Notes: generated by a model not told the origin, from the letters alone. 47,712 nucleotides of DNA from CAYUQT01 sp964596165 (GCA_964596165.1 CAZQTW010000051.1:1-47712); one strand, 5' to 3'; counted from the first letter of the stretch, positions 8,833 through 17,587 are shown. Numbers and translations are program-made.

Positions 8833-9417
8833 ATGAAACGAGCAAAGGGGCTGCCGTGGATGACCATCATGAGCCTGTGTGTTTCGGGCCTGTGGTTGGC
8901 GGGATGCGAGGATCCCAAACAACAGATCGCAATCCTCAAGGAAGATAACGCCAAGCTCCAGGCGGAAAAGGACCAGAAGCAAAAGGAGGCCGACGAGCTA
9001 AGCGCGAAGATCCGGCGAATGGCCGCTGATCTTGAAAAGGCCCAGACCGACGCGAAGAAGGCCTCCGGGGACCTGGACAAAGCCCAGGCCGATGCCAAAA
9101 AGGCCACCGAGGACGCGGCCAAGGCCAAGGCCGATGCGGAGGCTCAAGTCAAGAAGCTCCAGGGCGAACTCGAAGCGGCTAAGAAGGCGGGCGACGCGGT
9201 CCGCGGCGAACTGGAAAAGGTGAAAGCCGAGGCCAAACAGGCGGCGGACAATGCCGCCAAGGCAATTGCCGACGCGAAGAAGGCGGCCGATGACGCCACC
9301 AAGGCCAAGACCGATGCCGAGGCCCAGACCAAGAAGCTCCAGGGTGATCTCGATGCGGCCAACAAGCAAATCGAAGAGCTGAAGAAGGAGATTGAGGGAC
9401 TGAAGAAGAAGGCCTAG
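8833..9417 (+). CDS. Ala/Lys-rich coiled-coil lipoprotein
   Basis: A 194-residue predicted lipoprotein of unknown function. The ATG at 8833 follows AAAGGAGA; the frame is open upstream but nothing there looks coding. The signal peptide MKRAKGLPWMTIMSLCVSG ends in the lipobox LAGC, whose cysteine (residue 26) would be lipidated. From about residue 30 to the end the protein is one long heptad-type coiled coil made of DAKKA, AKAKADAE and KKLQG units. A segment of about 24 residues occurs twice about 60 residues apart (KKLQGELEAAKK and KKLQGDLDAANK), also visible in the DNA at about 9117-9186 and 9298-9367. Similar Lpp- or TolA-like proteins brace the envelope, but that role is inference. Confidence 0.75.
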   Translation: MKRAKGLPWMTIMSLCVSGLWLAGCEDPKQQIAILKEDNAKLQAEKDQKQKEADELSAKIRRMAADLEKAQTDAKKASGDLDKAQADAKKATEDAAKAKADAEAQVKKLQGELEAAKKAGDAVRGELEKVKAEAKQAADNAAKAIADAKKAADDATKAKTDAEAQTKKLQGDLDAANKQIEELKKEIEGLKKKA

Positions 9418-9694
9418 ACGCCCCAATCGGGAACCCCTAAGCAGGGCGAGCGGGGTCGGCACCCGCTGTCGGCAAGATTCGCACGGGTGGCTCAGCTCGA
9501 CGTCGCGGTGGCGGGTGTTGTACGTTGTCGCCCGCGCGACAGACAGGTGAGCCACCCATCTCTCTCGATGCGGACCCAACCGCATTCGCACGAAGGATCG
9601 TCCGGAGGAATGGGGGTTACGTCCCGCGTTGGGGACTGGATTGATGCCCTACCGAACACGTATGATAGTCTGTGATTGACGGCGAAACGGTCTC

Positions 9695-9769
9695 CGGGGC
9701 GTAGCTCAGTCTGGCTAGAGCGCCTGGTTTGGGACCAGGAGGCCGCTGGTTCGAATCCAGTCGCCCCGA
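9695..9769 (+). tRNA. tRNA-Pro (anticodon UGG)
   Basis: A complete 75-nt cloverleaf. The acceptor stem CGGGGCG pairs with CGCCCCG, discriminator A9769. The D-stem is GCTC/GAGC, the anticodon stem CCTGG/CCAGG with loop TTTGGGA (anticodon TGG), and the T-arm has loop TTCGAAT. The 3' CCA is not encoded. It decodes CCA and other CCN codons. It differs from the second tRNA-Pro at 47025 at only five positions. Confidence 0.97.
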
Positions 9770-10091
9770 GTTTGATTGATCCCCTCAAAACGCAGCAGGC
9801 GAGCCGTGGGACAGCAAGGCAGCGGAAGGACAACCACGAACCCTCCTTGCCCCCGAACGTCGGCGAGAGCCCCTCTTGCACAGCCGCCGTCTCGCGGGCG
9901 TCATTATCGGCCGCGCAAGCTCCGGGTTTCTCACCGACGGTCAGACTGAACCGGTCGCTGCTTGATCCCATCGACTCGATCCGCAATAATAACCGGTAGG
10001 AGTAGAGGGGCAGGAAGGGGAAACACGTCATTTCCTGACCCCCAGTTGCAACGGTCACCGCACGGACGCATTTCGGCAACGAGGGTACATC

Positions 10092-10232
10092 ATGTCTATT
10101 GCGCACGGAACGAGACCAGCACAGTGGCGGGAAGTCATTGTACAGTCGGTGGCCAAGGCCATCTTCACGGCCGTGTTGGCGGCCTACCTCTTGTCCACCA
10201 GCCTGCTGGACCGCGAACGGTCGGCGTGGTAG
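10092..10232 (+). CDS. Possible small membrane protein (46 residues)
   Basis: A short frame beginning MSIAHGTRPAQWREVIVQSV. ATG 10092 has GAGGG seven nucleotides upstream, a good Shine-Dalgarno. Residues about 20-40 form one hydrophobic span (AKAIFTAVLAAYLLSTSLL) flanked by charged residues, as in a single-pass membrane peptide. I do not recognise it. It sits in the otherwise geneless 1-kb stretch 9770-10760, whose longer frames have improbable composition, and a terminator follows at 10645. The rest of that stretch shows no gene I can support. Treat it as a candidate only. Confidence 0.4.
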   Translation: MSIAHGTRPAQWREVIVQSVAKAIFTAVLAAYLLSTSLLDRERSAW

Positions 10233-10644
10233 TCAGTAGCCGGAAGGGCGTGCCGCAACGCCGCTGCCGCCCCTTGATGATCGGAGAGCGAGGGAGGTCT
10301 GCGACCGCTGAACGACACTTGCGCTCGCCCCTTGGTCACCTCATTGCTCTCGCGCTTCTCGCACCTTCCGGCGGCCGGATTCTTCTCGCCTCGAAGACGC
10401 ACAAGAGATCAAGGCCTTGCCTCTGCGGCGTGTGGCGCATGCCTTGGCAGGGCCGCCTCGTCTGTGGCGATACTCTGAACGTAAGGGTTGTCCCCTTGCG
10501 TCGGAAGGCGAGCACACCGATCGCTACGCCCTATCGTCGACCGCTTCAACCCGCCGACATGAAAGGAAGACGTGCGAGCAGCAGGACATCCAAATTCCAG
10601 ATGGGAAAAGTTGAGTCATGATCAATCCCCCCTCCTTCTCTCAG

Positions 10645-10672
10645 GGGTCCGCAACCGCGGGCCCTTTCGTTT
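10645..10672 (+). terminator. Intrinsic terminator in the stretch after tRNA-Pro
   Basis: GGGTCCGC (10645-10652) pairs with GCGGGCCC (10657-10664) through eight pairs, one a G-U, with loop AACC. TTTCGTTT follows. It would end a plus-strand transcript crossing 9770-10640, which implies that this apparently empty stretch is transcribed. Confidence 0.6.
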
Positions 10673-10760
10673 GCGCGGGGAAGGGCACTGCCAGGCGCCC
10701 CGTCAAGGCGTCAGTACGTGATATCTATCGGCTCAAACCGTGGCATGAATCCCGCATGCC

Positions 10761-11429
10761 CTACTCCGCCCAGTCGGCGATGGATTCCAGAAGCTCGATC
10801 GGGTGACGGATGATCCGGTCGGCCTTGACCAACTCCTCGGGGCCACGGAACCCCCACGTCACGCCAATGGCCACCATCCCGGCGTTGCAGGCCGTTTCAA
10901 CGTCGACAGCCGAATCGCCCACCAGCCCGACGTAGGCCGGTGGCACGCCCATCGCGGACGCGAGGTCCAATACCGCCTCCGGGTTGGGCTTTCGGCGTGC
11001 CTCATCGGCATAACCTTCCACGCCGACAAACGACCAACGAGCAAACATCGTCTGAATGATTTTGACGGTGAAATCGTGCGGCTTGTTACTGACCACGCCC
11101 AGCGGAACCCCCCGTCTGCTCAGTTCATCGAGAAGCTCGGGTATTCCGGGATAAATCGTGGTCCGCTCCATCGGGAACTTGTTGTATTCCTCGACGGCCA
11201 CCTCGAAGAGCCGATCGAAACGCTCGCCACGGTCCTCACCCAATGCCGCGGCGCACAGGCGTTTCAGACCCCAGCCGACCCATTTCGCATAGGCCTCGAC
11301 CGGCCGCGGCGACACGCCCACCGCCTCGAGCGCACGATTGGCCGCGTAGGCAATGTCGCCCAACGTATCGCAGAGGGTTCCATCCAAATCAAAAACGACC
11401 GCACGGATTCTCCCATTGCTGCTGCTCAT
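10761..11429 (-). CDS. HAD-superfamily hydrolase, phosphoglycolate-phosphatase-like
   Basis: A 222-residue cytosolic HAD phosphatase. Motif I is VVFDLDGTLCDT with nucleophile Asp14 and acid/base Asp16; motif II is GVVSNKPH; the motif III lysine lies in RRKPNPEAV; motif IV is GLVGDSAVDVETA. The helical cap (residues about 20-85) and overall length fit the Gph/PGP subgroup that hydrolyses 2-phosphoglycolate. Related enzymes act on other small phosphate esters, so the substrate is not certain. It starts 33 nt after the stop of the preceding secreted-protein gene and is probably the last gene of that - strand transcript. Confidence 0.88.
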   Translation of the reverse strand: MSSSNGRIRAVVFDLDGTLCDTLGDIAYAANRALEAVGVSPRPVEAYAKWVGWGLKRLCAAALGEDRGERFDRLFEVAVEEYNKFPMERTTIYPGIPELLDELSRRGVPLGVVSNKPHDFTVKIIQTMFARWSFVGVEGYADEARRKPNPEAVLDLASAMGVPPAYVGLVGDSAVDVETACNAGMVAIGVTWGFRGPEELVKADRIIRHPIELLESIADWAE

Positions 11430-11462
11430 GAATCGCTTCCCGTTCGCACTGTCTTCGACAGC

Positions 11463-13010
11463 TCATCGCGGTGATGAGGTGGGCACCGACGTTGCCCGTT
11501 GTTCCATCCGGCTGAGTACTCTCAGGTTCTCGCGAACCGCCTCGGGCGACCAACTGACGACAACGTACCGGTCGCTCACGGCAATCGCCGGCCGGACAAT
11601 GCCCGCTTGAAGGTACCACATGCCGTCCGGTTCACGTCCGACGATCCAGCGGAACTGGCCCCGCGTTCGCTGCGTCGCCGCCGACCGCGAGGAGGCGGTC
11701 GTCGTCGTCGGGTGCCGGAGCCAATCTTGCCACTCCCCCATCAGGGCATCGATAAAATCCCTGACGGGCACCGGATCGTCGATCTCGAGTAGAAAGGTCA
11801 GCGTCAGGGGAAGCTTCAGCGGATGCACCGGCCACGTATGCACGATCAGATGATTGCCCAGCCGATCGAGCAACTGTGTCCGCGAATCCACGCCTCGGCG
11901 ACGTTCGAAGTCGGCGAACCATTTGCGCCACTGCTCCTGTTCGCGATCGGACTGCGAGGCAAGATAGGCGTTACACAGGCGGGTCAACCAGTCGGCCAAA
12001 CCGATCTGAATGACGGCGCAACTAGCCTCGGCCGGAACGGCCCTCAGCTTTTCCGCCGGCATACGGTGAGGATCGGAAAGCGGGACAAAAACGTTCCCCT
12101 CTTCCATCTCATGCATGATGTTGCAGATCAGGTAGCGATCGTCAAGCCGGAAGGTACAGAGCCCGCGTTGAAGCTTGGCCGCTCCCAGGGCTTCGAGCAC
12201 CCTCTCAGGCCGGCCTTTCACGACGGGTTCAAGCTGCTGCTTGATCCTCTTGTAGTTGACGAGCCATTCAATCATGGCCCCCTCACCCTGGCAACGCCGC
12301 CTCGATTCAACGAACCAAGGGTCGCTAGTGATGTTCTTGGCCGCATCCGTGTAGACGTCAACCACTCTCTGAAAGGCCCCCTCCCCGAGACCGATCACAT
12401 AGCAGCGCCCCAACGAACCCCACTCCCACGTCGCCCACACGGGCAATCGCGAGTCCGTCAGTCGATAAGACCGCTCTCCCTTGCGATCGATGATCTCAAT
12501 CTTGCCGAACTGCTTGTCGGTATAGGACGACAGCAGCAGGCGAATCCGCTCGACGATCTCGTCGTGTCTGCCGTCCGTCGCGACAACGACGCCCACCTCC
12601 ATGTGCGCCAATCGATACCCCTCCGGTCCGACCGGCTTGCCCGACACGTCCATCAGCATCACCAAGTGATCGTACCGGCCCACGACCGGCAGCGAACCCG
12701 CGATGTCGCTGATGGCGCGGTAGTCCTTGGGAATAAGGTTCAGACCGCGGGCCAGCTCGACCCACTTGAGCAACCGTATGACCGTGCTGTCGCCCGCCCG
12801 GATCTCGGGCGACGAGCGCCCCCAGTAGGCCATCAGAACGTCCGCTGGTATATACGGCGCCAGGTCTTGGGCAACAGGTCCACTGGCCGTCGTCGTTGCG
12901 GTCTGGGCGGCGCAGACACCCCCAGCGACCCAGACGATCAGCACCGCACCGATGGCGCCGAGTCGCCGCCCGCGCCGTCCGTCGCCACTGCCGTCAAGAC
13001 ACCCCATCAT
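11463..13010 (-). CDS. Secreted DUF3352-like protein, second of a coupled pair
   Basis: A 515-residue exported protein of unknown function. The likely start is the ATG at 13010, whose A is shared with the preceding gene's TGA stop (TGATG); the frame stays open upstream inside the neighbouring gene, but that part has abnormal composition. The signal segment GAIGAVLIVWVAGGVCAAQ is followed by YIPADVLMAYWGR, and later PAEASCAVIQIGL, HTWPVHPLKLPLTLTFLLEI and SDRYVVVSWSPEAVRENL near the end. These 'protein is tested and rendered' strand patterns resemble DUF3352-type planctomycete exported proteins, but I am only moderately sure of the family. The one-base overlap implies translational coupling and joint function with its neighbour. 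Confidence 0.7.
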   Translation of the reverse strand: MMGCLDGSGDGRRGRRLGAIGAVLIVWVAGGVCAAQTATTTASGPVAQDLAPYIPADVLMAYWGRSSPEIRAGDSTVIRLLKWVELARGLNLIPKDYRAISDIAGSLPVVGRYDHLVMLMDVSGKPVGPEGYRLAHMEVGVVVATDGRHDEIVERIRLLLSSYTDKQFGKIEIIDRKGERSYRLTDSRLPVWATWEWGSLGRCYVIGLGEGAFQRVVDVYTDAAKNITSDPWFVESRRRCQGEGAMIEWLVNYKRIKQQLEPVVKGRPERVLEALGAAKLQRGLCTFRLDDRYLICNIMHEMEEGNVFVPLSDPHRMPAEKLRAVPAEASCAVIQIGLADWLTRLCNAYLASQSDREQEQWRKWFADFERRRGVDSRTQLLDRLGNHLIVHTWPVHPLKLPLTLTFLLEIDDPVPVRDFIDALMGEWQDWLRHPTTTTASSRSAATQRTRGQFRWIVGREPDGMWYLQAGIVRPAIAVSDRYVVVSWSPEAVRENLRVLSRMEQRATSVPTSSPR

Positions 13011-14956
13011 CAGCGATTCTCTCCCGGTCCCGTTGCGACCGGCCGGCTCGTTGCACGGGTCCTTACCCCCATGCCCAAAGTGCCGGCCACCACCGCCGCC
13101 GAACGCGCCGACGGAACGGGAATCGGCAGCGGGGCAAAGGAACTCATCAGAACCCCCCGCTCGTCCGCCGCCAGCCCGCCGACCATCCCAAACAGGTGTC
13201 GTTCGACCGTCTGGGCTCGCGGCCACAGGGACACATCGAGGTCGATCCCGGCGGATGAGAGTTCGGCAAACACGTGTTGAACCAGCGGCAGCGTAAGCCG
13301 ATAAAGCGTCCCGAATCCTTCCGCCGCATCCAGGTAGCAGACCGCGTTCGAATTCGCCGGAAGGTGCTTCCGGTGAATCGAGAAATCCTGACGGCCGACG
13401 ATCGAATCGCTTTCCAGGTTGCCTTGGGTCAGCCGCTCGACAGCGCTGACGACCGTCTGCGGATACAGGCCGACGATGAGATACCGCCCTGCGACGGCCC
13501 ATGCCGGCGCGATGACCGAGTAAGGAAGCTCCGCCTTCACCTGAACAAAGTGGACCGTCTGGCCGCCCGGCGCTGGGGTGGTGCTCAACACCGCATGACC
13601 GGGTCCGAAATACTCAACCGCCAGTCTGGCCAGGGCAGTCACCGATTCTTCGACGCGAGGGGCATCGCGCGTCTCGACCACCAGCGTCAGGCCGGTTCCC
13701 AGGATTCCGCCGCTGCTGGGCGCGCAATAGAGCGTCCACCCGTCGTCCAACGGCTCAAGGAACCCCTTCACCAGTTCGACACCCATGGCGCGCTCGCCTT
13801 CGGCCAACGCCTCCATCCAGCCCTGGTGCATGTTCGGATCGATCTGCTTGAGCGCCGTCATCATGTCCTGATAGAAAGCGTTCAAGTCCACATTGGTTGA
13901 GTAGAAGAACGTTGCATCGCGAGGCACGACCGCCAAATCGGCATCCGTGACAGGCTTCTGCTGAAACAGCTTCAGCACGCTGCCTTGCGAATTCGGGGCG
14001 CTGAGGAACCACGCCGTTCGAAAGCCGCGTCCCTGAAGATGCACGGCGCCTGAAAGCGATTTCATGTCCTTCAGCCCCAATGCCCGAATCGTGCGGGAAA
14101 GCAGTATGCCCAACGGCAGCTCTCCCGACTGTTTCTGCGTCGTCGCCTCCTTCTTGCCTTGCACAATATCCAGTATCGTTCCAACGAGCGGCAACCGAAG
14201 CCACACCGCACCCAAATCGACATACCAGTTGAAGGCCATCATCCCGCCGTCCACCGCGAGGGCTTTCCGGCTGACGGCAAACTCACCGCTGGCGGCGAGC
14301 TTCGGCAACTCGGACTGACCGGCCAGACTCGCCACGATCGCCTGGGGCGTGTTGTCGCCCATCGTGCAGATGAAGTACTCGCCAACACGACCCCACGTGA
14401 TGGGCGGGAGCATCTCGACAATTCGACACTGGGTCAACGTGGCTTGCCCGATCGTGACGTCCCCCACTGTCGACGACGGCTTCAGGTTCTTGATCAGAGC
14501 CGGCATCAACGCCTTCACCGCCCGATCAAAGGCCTCGGCATCCGTACCAAGATGAAACACGGCCGCCGCCTCCAGACCCAACCCGTTTTTCATCAGCGTG
14601 AATCGCATCAGGTTGATCGCGCCGGGATGCTTCCACAGAAGGCGCAACGCCTGATTCAACGGCTCGTGGAGCGCCTCAGACCCATGGGTCACGAGTGTCT
14701 TCTTCAGCACCGCATCGACCTGTGAACTCAAGGCCTCGCACAACCGGACGAATTCGGGTTCAGCCAGCATTCGTCCGAACGCCGTCTCGTTCAGCGCCGG
14801 CCGGGCGGCTTCCGCACCGCTCCAGCCTACGTAGAACACGGAGGGACCCGGCAAGACTTGGGCTAGATCAACCTCTGCCCCGTAGCCCAGCCGCCCCATC
14901 ACACCGATCAAACCCAGCAAGCCTAGCCACCATGCGTGGTGTCTCTTCAGGCGCAT
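13010..14956 (-). CDS. Secreted DUF3352-like protein, first of a coupled pair
   Basis: A 648-residue exported protein of unknown function. I choose ATG 14956 (MRLKRHHAWWLGLLGLIG) because GGGAG precedes it and a clean signal peptide follows, cut near RLGYGA/EVDLAQ. After the signal, VLPGPSVFYVGWSG and later VVPRDATFFYSTNVDL, FLEPLDDGWTLYCAPSSGG and WAVAGRYLIVGLYPQTVVSA show repeated 'displayed value' strand patterns of the DUF3352 type. Near the C-terminus FAPLPIPVPSARSAAVVAG could form a second membrane span followed by a basic tail. It overlaps its partner by one base. The pair resembles paralogues with low similarity. No enzymatic motif is visible. Confidence 0.72.
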   Translation of the reverse strand: MRLKRHHAWWLGLLGLIGVMGRLGYGAEVDLAQVLPGPSVFYVGWSGAEAARPALNETAFGRMLAEPEFVRLCEALSSQVDAVLKKTLVTHGSEALHEPLNQALRLLWKHPGAINLMRFTLMKNGLGLEAAAVFHLGTDAEAFDRAVKALMPALIKNLKPSSTVGDVTIGQATLTQCRIVEMLPPITWGRVGEYFICTMGDNTPQAIVASLAGQSELPKLAASGEFAVSRKALAVDGGMMAFNWYVDLGAVWLRLPLVGTILDIVQGKKEATTQKQSGELPLGILLSRTIRALGLKDMKSLSGAVHLQGRGFRTAWFLSAPNSQGSVLKLFQQKPVTDADLAVVPRDATFFYSTNVDLNAFYQDMMTALKQIDPNMHQGWMEALAEGERAMGVELVKGFLEPLDDGWTLYCAPSSGGILGTGLTLVVETRDAPRVEESVTALARLAVEYFGPGHAVLSTTPAPGGQTVHFVQVKAELPYSVIAPAWAVAGRYLIVGLYPQTVVSAVERLTQGNLESDSIVGRQDFSIHRKHLPANSNAVCYLDAAEGFGTLYRLTLPLVQHVFAELSSAGIDLDVSLWPRAQTVERHLFGMVGGLAADERGVLMSSFAPLPIPVPSARSAAVVAGTLGMGVRTRATSRPVATGPGENR

Positions 14957-15110
14957 CAAAGGTTCTCCCACTTGGACCGACAAGTCTGAACCCACCGATT
15001 CCGCGGTATGGTAGGGTGTCCGAAAGGCAGGTGCAACCGCAGGCCGGCGGTCCTGCGGTCCTTTCGTGGTTCACCCAAATAAACTCGCACACATGTCGCG
15101 CCACCAATCA

Positions 15111-15179
15111 GAGCCGCGACCGTGAGGGAGCGGATAGAGCGGATCATTCCCAACTTCCGCTCCCTCACGGTCGCGGCTC
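15111..15179. repeat. Long palindromic repeat (24-bp perfect arms)
   Basis: Arms 15111-15134 and 15156-15179 are perfect reverse complements (24 bp), containing CCGCGACCGTGAGGGAGCGG; the loop is 21 nt. It fills the 304-bp gap between two divergent/parallel - strand genes, and no T-tract follows on either strand, so it is not a standard terminator. From memory, GAGCCGCGACCGTGAGGGAGCGG-type palindromes are scattered through planctomycete and some other genomes, and give rise to spurious 'LPHGRGSD' peptides. The rest of the gap 14957-15260 holds nothing else I can name. Confidence 0.85.
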
Positions 15180-15260
15180 CGATTCATGACTGGGTTTCGC
15201 GCGGACAACGTGTACGAAACTCACCTACCGAAAACGGCACTAGCGAGCCGTGTCAGGGGG

Positions 15261-16538
15261 CTATTCGGGCAAGACCCGCAGCAACTCGCCTTCACCCGGC
15301 AAGAGCCTCAGGCCGGCCTTGCCGGATGAACTGACGGGCGTCTTGTGTCCCGAGAGCACATTGGAAAGGCCACATACGTTGGGCGTACTGAAGGTCAGCT
15401 CGAAGGTAACCTCGCTCAGGACATTCAGATTCGTCGCAAACACATAGTGCGAGCCCCCGGAATCCGTGAAGGTCTGGACATCGACGGCGGCCTGCGTTGC
15501 CGCGATGCTGGCGGCCGGTCTGACGGCCAAGAGGATTGGCGCCAATCGCTTGAGTTCCTTCGCCAGATCGCCGGCCGCCTCGTAAAGCGGCACGGGCTTG
15601 AGATTGGTGTCCACAAGGCCCTGCAGGCTTTCCTCCTGTGTATTGGAGTTGTACAGAAAGAAGAACATACCCTTTGCGTTGTGGGCTATGGACAACCAGG
15701 TCATCACGCGAAGCTCGGCCGGTGTGGGATAGCGCATCCCGCCCGGCTTGGCACAAGTCTGAACGACCATCCAGTAAGGAAGACTGTTCGCGTCGGCGTA
15801 CCGACGAATCGTCTCCAGCAGCCCGATCCAGTGTCGCCAGTTGTAGTCGCCCGGCTTGGAACCTTCGGCAATCACGTAACGGTCGAAGACGAGCATCTCC
15901 GTGCCCATGCGGCTTGTGCGATCCAACTCGCCCTCGTTGCACAGGCAACTGAACGCGGGCCGACCGGGATCGATTCGCCCGAGGACCCGCTTCAGCAACT
16001 TCCACTTCTCAAAGAGCGCCGCCGATGGTTCATCCACAAGTTGATAGCCCATAAGCGACGGATGCTTCATGAGCGGCTCTATGACCTTCTTCAACCGCCC
16101 ATGGAGGACTGTCTCGTCCCGAGTCATGTTCGGGCTGTGGATCGAGACGTCACCGCCAAACTGTGGCCAGGCAATCTCCGCCACCTCAAGAACGATTTTC
16201 ACGCCGACGCGATCCGCGACACTCAGAAGCGTCTCGCGGTAGTCGGGCGGGGTGTTCGGGATCACCACGATGTCGATCCCATGATCCTTGATGTCACGAA
16301 AGGTCTTCTCGTAGTACTTCCGTGCATTCTCCAAACCGGCGGGGACGTCGACATAGCCCTTGGGACAGTTGATCCCCTCGACCCGACCGTCATACCAGAC
16401 GCCGACGGGAAAAAGCGCCTTCATTGGATTCGCGGACTTCGTCGTAGACGCCTGCCCGACGTTCGAAGGCGCACCGCTCGTCGCCGCAGCTCCAAGCGAG
16501 GCGATCACCCACGGCATTACGCGTCGAGCACTCAGCAT
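15261..16538 (-). CDS. Exported TIM-barrel glycoside-hydrolase-like protein
   Basis: A 425-residue exported protein. ATG 16538 (MLSARRVMPWVIASLG) has GGAGG upstream and starts a signal peptide cut near residue 23; the frame is open further upstream without coding character. The body reads as a beta/alpha barrel of the GH-A type: FPVGVWYDGRVEG, DIVVIPNTPPDYRETLL, MGYQLVDEPSAALF with a candidate acid Glu170 in place of the usual Asn-Glu, FDRYVIAEGS, and LPYWMVVQTC, then WLSIAHNAKGMFFFLY. This pattern is familiar from GH42-like and uncharacterised planctomycete glycoside hydrolases; the substrate is unknown. A C-terminal beta domain (HYVFATNLNVLSEVTFEL) ends it. It fits the neighbouring sugar-acid genes. 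Confidence 0.7.
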   Translation of the reverse strand: MLSARRVMPWVIASLGAAATSGAPSNVGQASTTKSANPMKALFPVGVWYDGRVEGINCPKGYVDVPAGLENARKYYEKTFRDIKDHGIDIVVIPNTPPDYRETLLSVADRVGVKIVLEVAEIAWPQFGGDVSIHSPNMTRDETVLHGRLKKVIEPLMKHPSLMGYQLVDEPSAALFEKWKLLKRVLGRIDPGRPAFSCLCNEGELDRTSRMGTEMLVFDRYVIAEGSKPGDYNWRHWIGLLETIRRYADANSLPYWMVVQTCAKPGGMRYPTPAELRVMTWLSIAHNAKGMFFFLYNSNTQEESLQGLVDTNLKPVPLYEAAGDLAKELKRLAPILLAVRPAASIAATQAAVDVQTFTDSGGSHYVFATNLNVLSEVTFELTFSTPNVCGLSNVLSGHKTPVSSSGKAGLRLLPGEGELLRVLPE

Positions 16539-16614
16539 GGGAAGACCTCCACGGTCGCAGCGCCGAAGAAACTCAGCCGAGGTTTGTCTGAAGTCGGTGT
16601 GTATGTTCGGACCG

Positions 16615-17160
16615 CTACGCCGGAACAATCGGCTTGGCCAGGACCTCGCGGATGAACAGCTTTCCGATCTCCTGAGGAACGGCGGCGGTACAAATGATCG
16701 CCGAATCACATCCCCGGCCGGTGCCCGCGATCCCAACCACGAGCTGCCCCGGTTGAACCAGCTTGGCCTGCGTAGCCATCACCACGACCTCGACGGCCAC
16801 CTTGACCCCCTGACCGAAGTGTCGCAGCGTGTCGGCCGATTCACCCTCAATCTGACGAAAGTAGGTTACGGGCGGCTGATCGGGTATGAACGTCACGCCC
16901 AGTTGTCTCGCCTTGGCGATGATCGCATCATCCGGCTTGGCGTGCCGCCCCCATTGACTGGACTGATGATGAATGCCGAAGATCTTCACGCCGGCCGCCT
17001 GGATCAGTTCGGCGGCGCGGAGCGCGGTCGACCCCGTGTTGGTGGCCACGGCGACATGATGAATGTCGCCCGCCTTCAAACGCTCGTTCACAAATTGCAG
17101 AACGGCGTCGGTATTGGCGGAACCCGGTTTTTCGCAATAGTGAATCTGTCCGATAGGCAT
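16615..17160 (-). CDS. Pyruvate-kinase C-terminal-domain-like protein
   Basis: A 181-residue cytosolic protein resembling the free-standing pyruvate kinase alpha/beta (PK_C) domain found in archaea and some bacteria; no catalytic function is established. ATG 17160 (MPIGQIHYCEKPGSANTDAV) has AGGAAG upstream and I prefer it to the open frame upstream. The body has VAVATNTGSTALRAAEL, KIFGIHHQSSQWG, and GQLVVGIAGTGRGCDSAII near the end, the last two being glycine-rich loops of a Rossmann-like fold. The catalytic pyruvate kinase barrel is absent. It lies 100 nt downstream of the NifU-type gene and is probably co-transcribed with it. Confidence 0.75.
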   Translation of the reverse strand: MPIGQIHYCEKPGSANTDAVLQFVNERLKAGDIHHVAVATNTGSTALRAAELIQAAGVKIFGIHHQSSQWGRHAKPDDAIIAKARQLGVTFIPDQPPVTYFRQIEGESADTLRHFGQGVKVAVEVVVMATQAKLVQPGQLVVGIAGTGRGCDSAIICTAAVPQEIGKLFIREVLAKPIVPA

Positions 17161-17260
17161 GTCTGCTTCCTGACGGGACTCATTCGCTGCCACATGGAGA
17201 CAGAAGGCTGAGCCGCACGAGGTCCTCGTTCGTCGGCTGAATCTCCGGCCGATCGTCCCA

Positions 17261-17524
17261 CTACTTAACCGACACAAGCTTGCTCACTTCAGGGACTTCG
17301 GCCTTAAGCTTTCGTTCAACAAGCATGGAAAGGGTCATCGCCGCGGACGGACACCCCGAACATGCCCCTCGCAATCTTACGCTGACCACGCCGTCGGTCG
17401 TCACATCGACCAACTCGATATCTCCCCCATCCCGTTGGAGGGCCGGACGAATGGTATCGATCACACCGGATACCTTCTCTTTGATGCCGCCGGTTGTCTG
17501 TTCGGGTTTTGCGTTGTCCGCCAT
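17261..17524 (-). CDS. NifU-like C-terminal domain Fe-S scaffold/carrier
   Basis: An 87-residue NifU C-terminal domain protein (Nfu type), which binds an Fe-S cluster and delivers it to apo-proteins. Homology starts with VIDTIRPALQRDGGDIELVDV, and the CxxC ligand motif is GACSGCPSAAMTLSMLV. The protein has no N-terminal domain and no fused A-type carrier. ATG 17524 follows TAGGAG. A strong promoter lies immediately upstream (see 17559-17587). It is cytosolic. The Fe-S enzymes in the window (MqnE and the polyferredoxin) are candidate clients, though nothing links them specifically. Confidence 0.9.
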   Translation of the reverse strand: MADNAKPEQTTGGIKEKVSGVIDTIRPALQRDGGDIELVDVTTDGVVSVRLRGACSGCPSAAMTLSMLVERKLKAEVPEVSKLVSVK

Positions 17525-17558
17525 AAATCAGTCTCCTAAGGACTAGTGTGAAGGCCGG

Positions 17559-17587
17559 ATTATAGCCTTCACCGGCGATCACGGCAA
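17559..17587 (-). promoter_or_regulatory. Sigma-70-type promoter of the NifU-like gene
   Basis: On the - strand TTGCCG (17587-17582) and TATAAT (17564-17559) are 17 nt apart, giving an expected transcript start near 17552, about 28 nt before the ATG. The Shine-Dalgarno TAGGAG lies between. The 17588-18070 stretch holds no convincing gene; its short frames have no start site or family similarity. Confidence 0.65.

Noticed and set aside
9492..10106. A 204-codon - strand frame containing GATGFEPAASW
   Set aside because: This peptide is a well-known artefact of translating tRNA genes antisense; the frame crosses tRNA-Pro(UGG).
9962..10621. A 219-codon + strand frame
   Set aside because: Arg/Ser/Pro-rich, no recognisable family, weak start; a competing 46-codon frame in the same region looks better.
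11823..13280. A 485-codon + strand frame antisense to the secreted pair
   Set aside because: A GC-driven mirror frame opposite a convincing gene; composition (His/Arg/Gln-rich) is not protein-like.
14868..15334. Short frames with LTVAALIGG and LPHGRGSD on both strands
   Set aside because: They come from translating the palindromic repeat at 15111-15179 and have no start signals.
15345..16655. A 436-codon + strand frame antisense to the TIM-barrel gene
   Set aside because: A mirror frame with no family signature; the - strand gene has a signal peptide and fold motifs.
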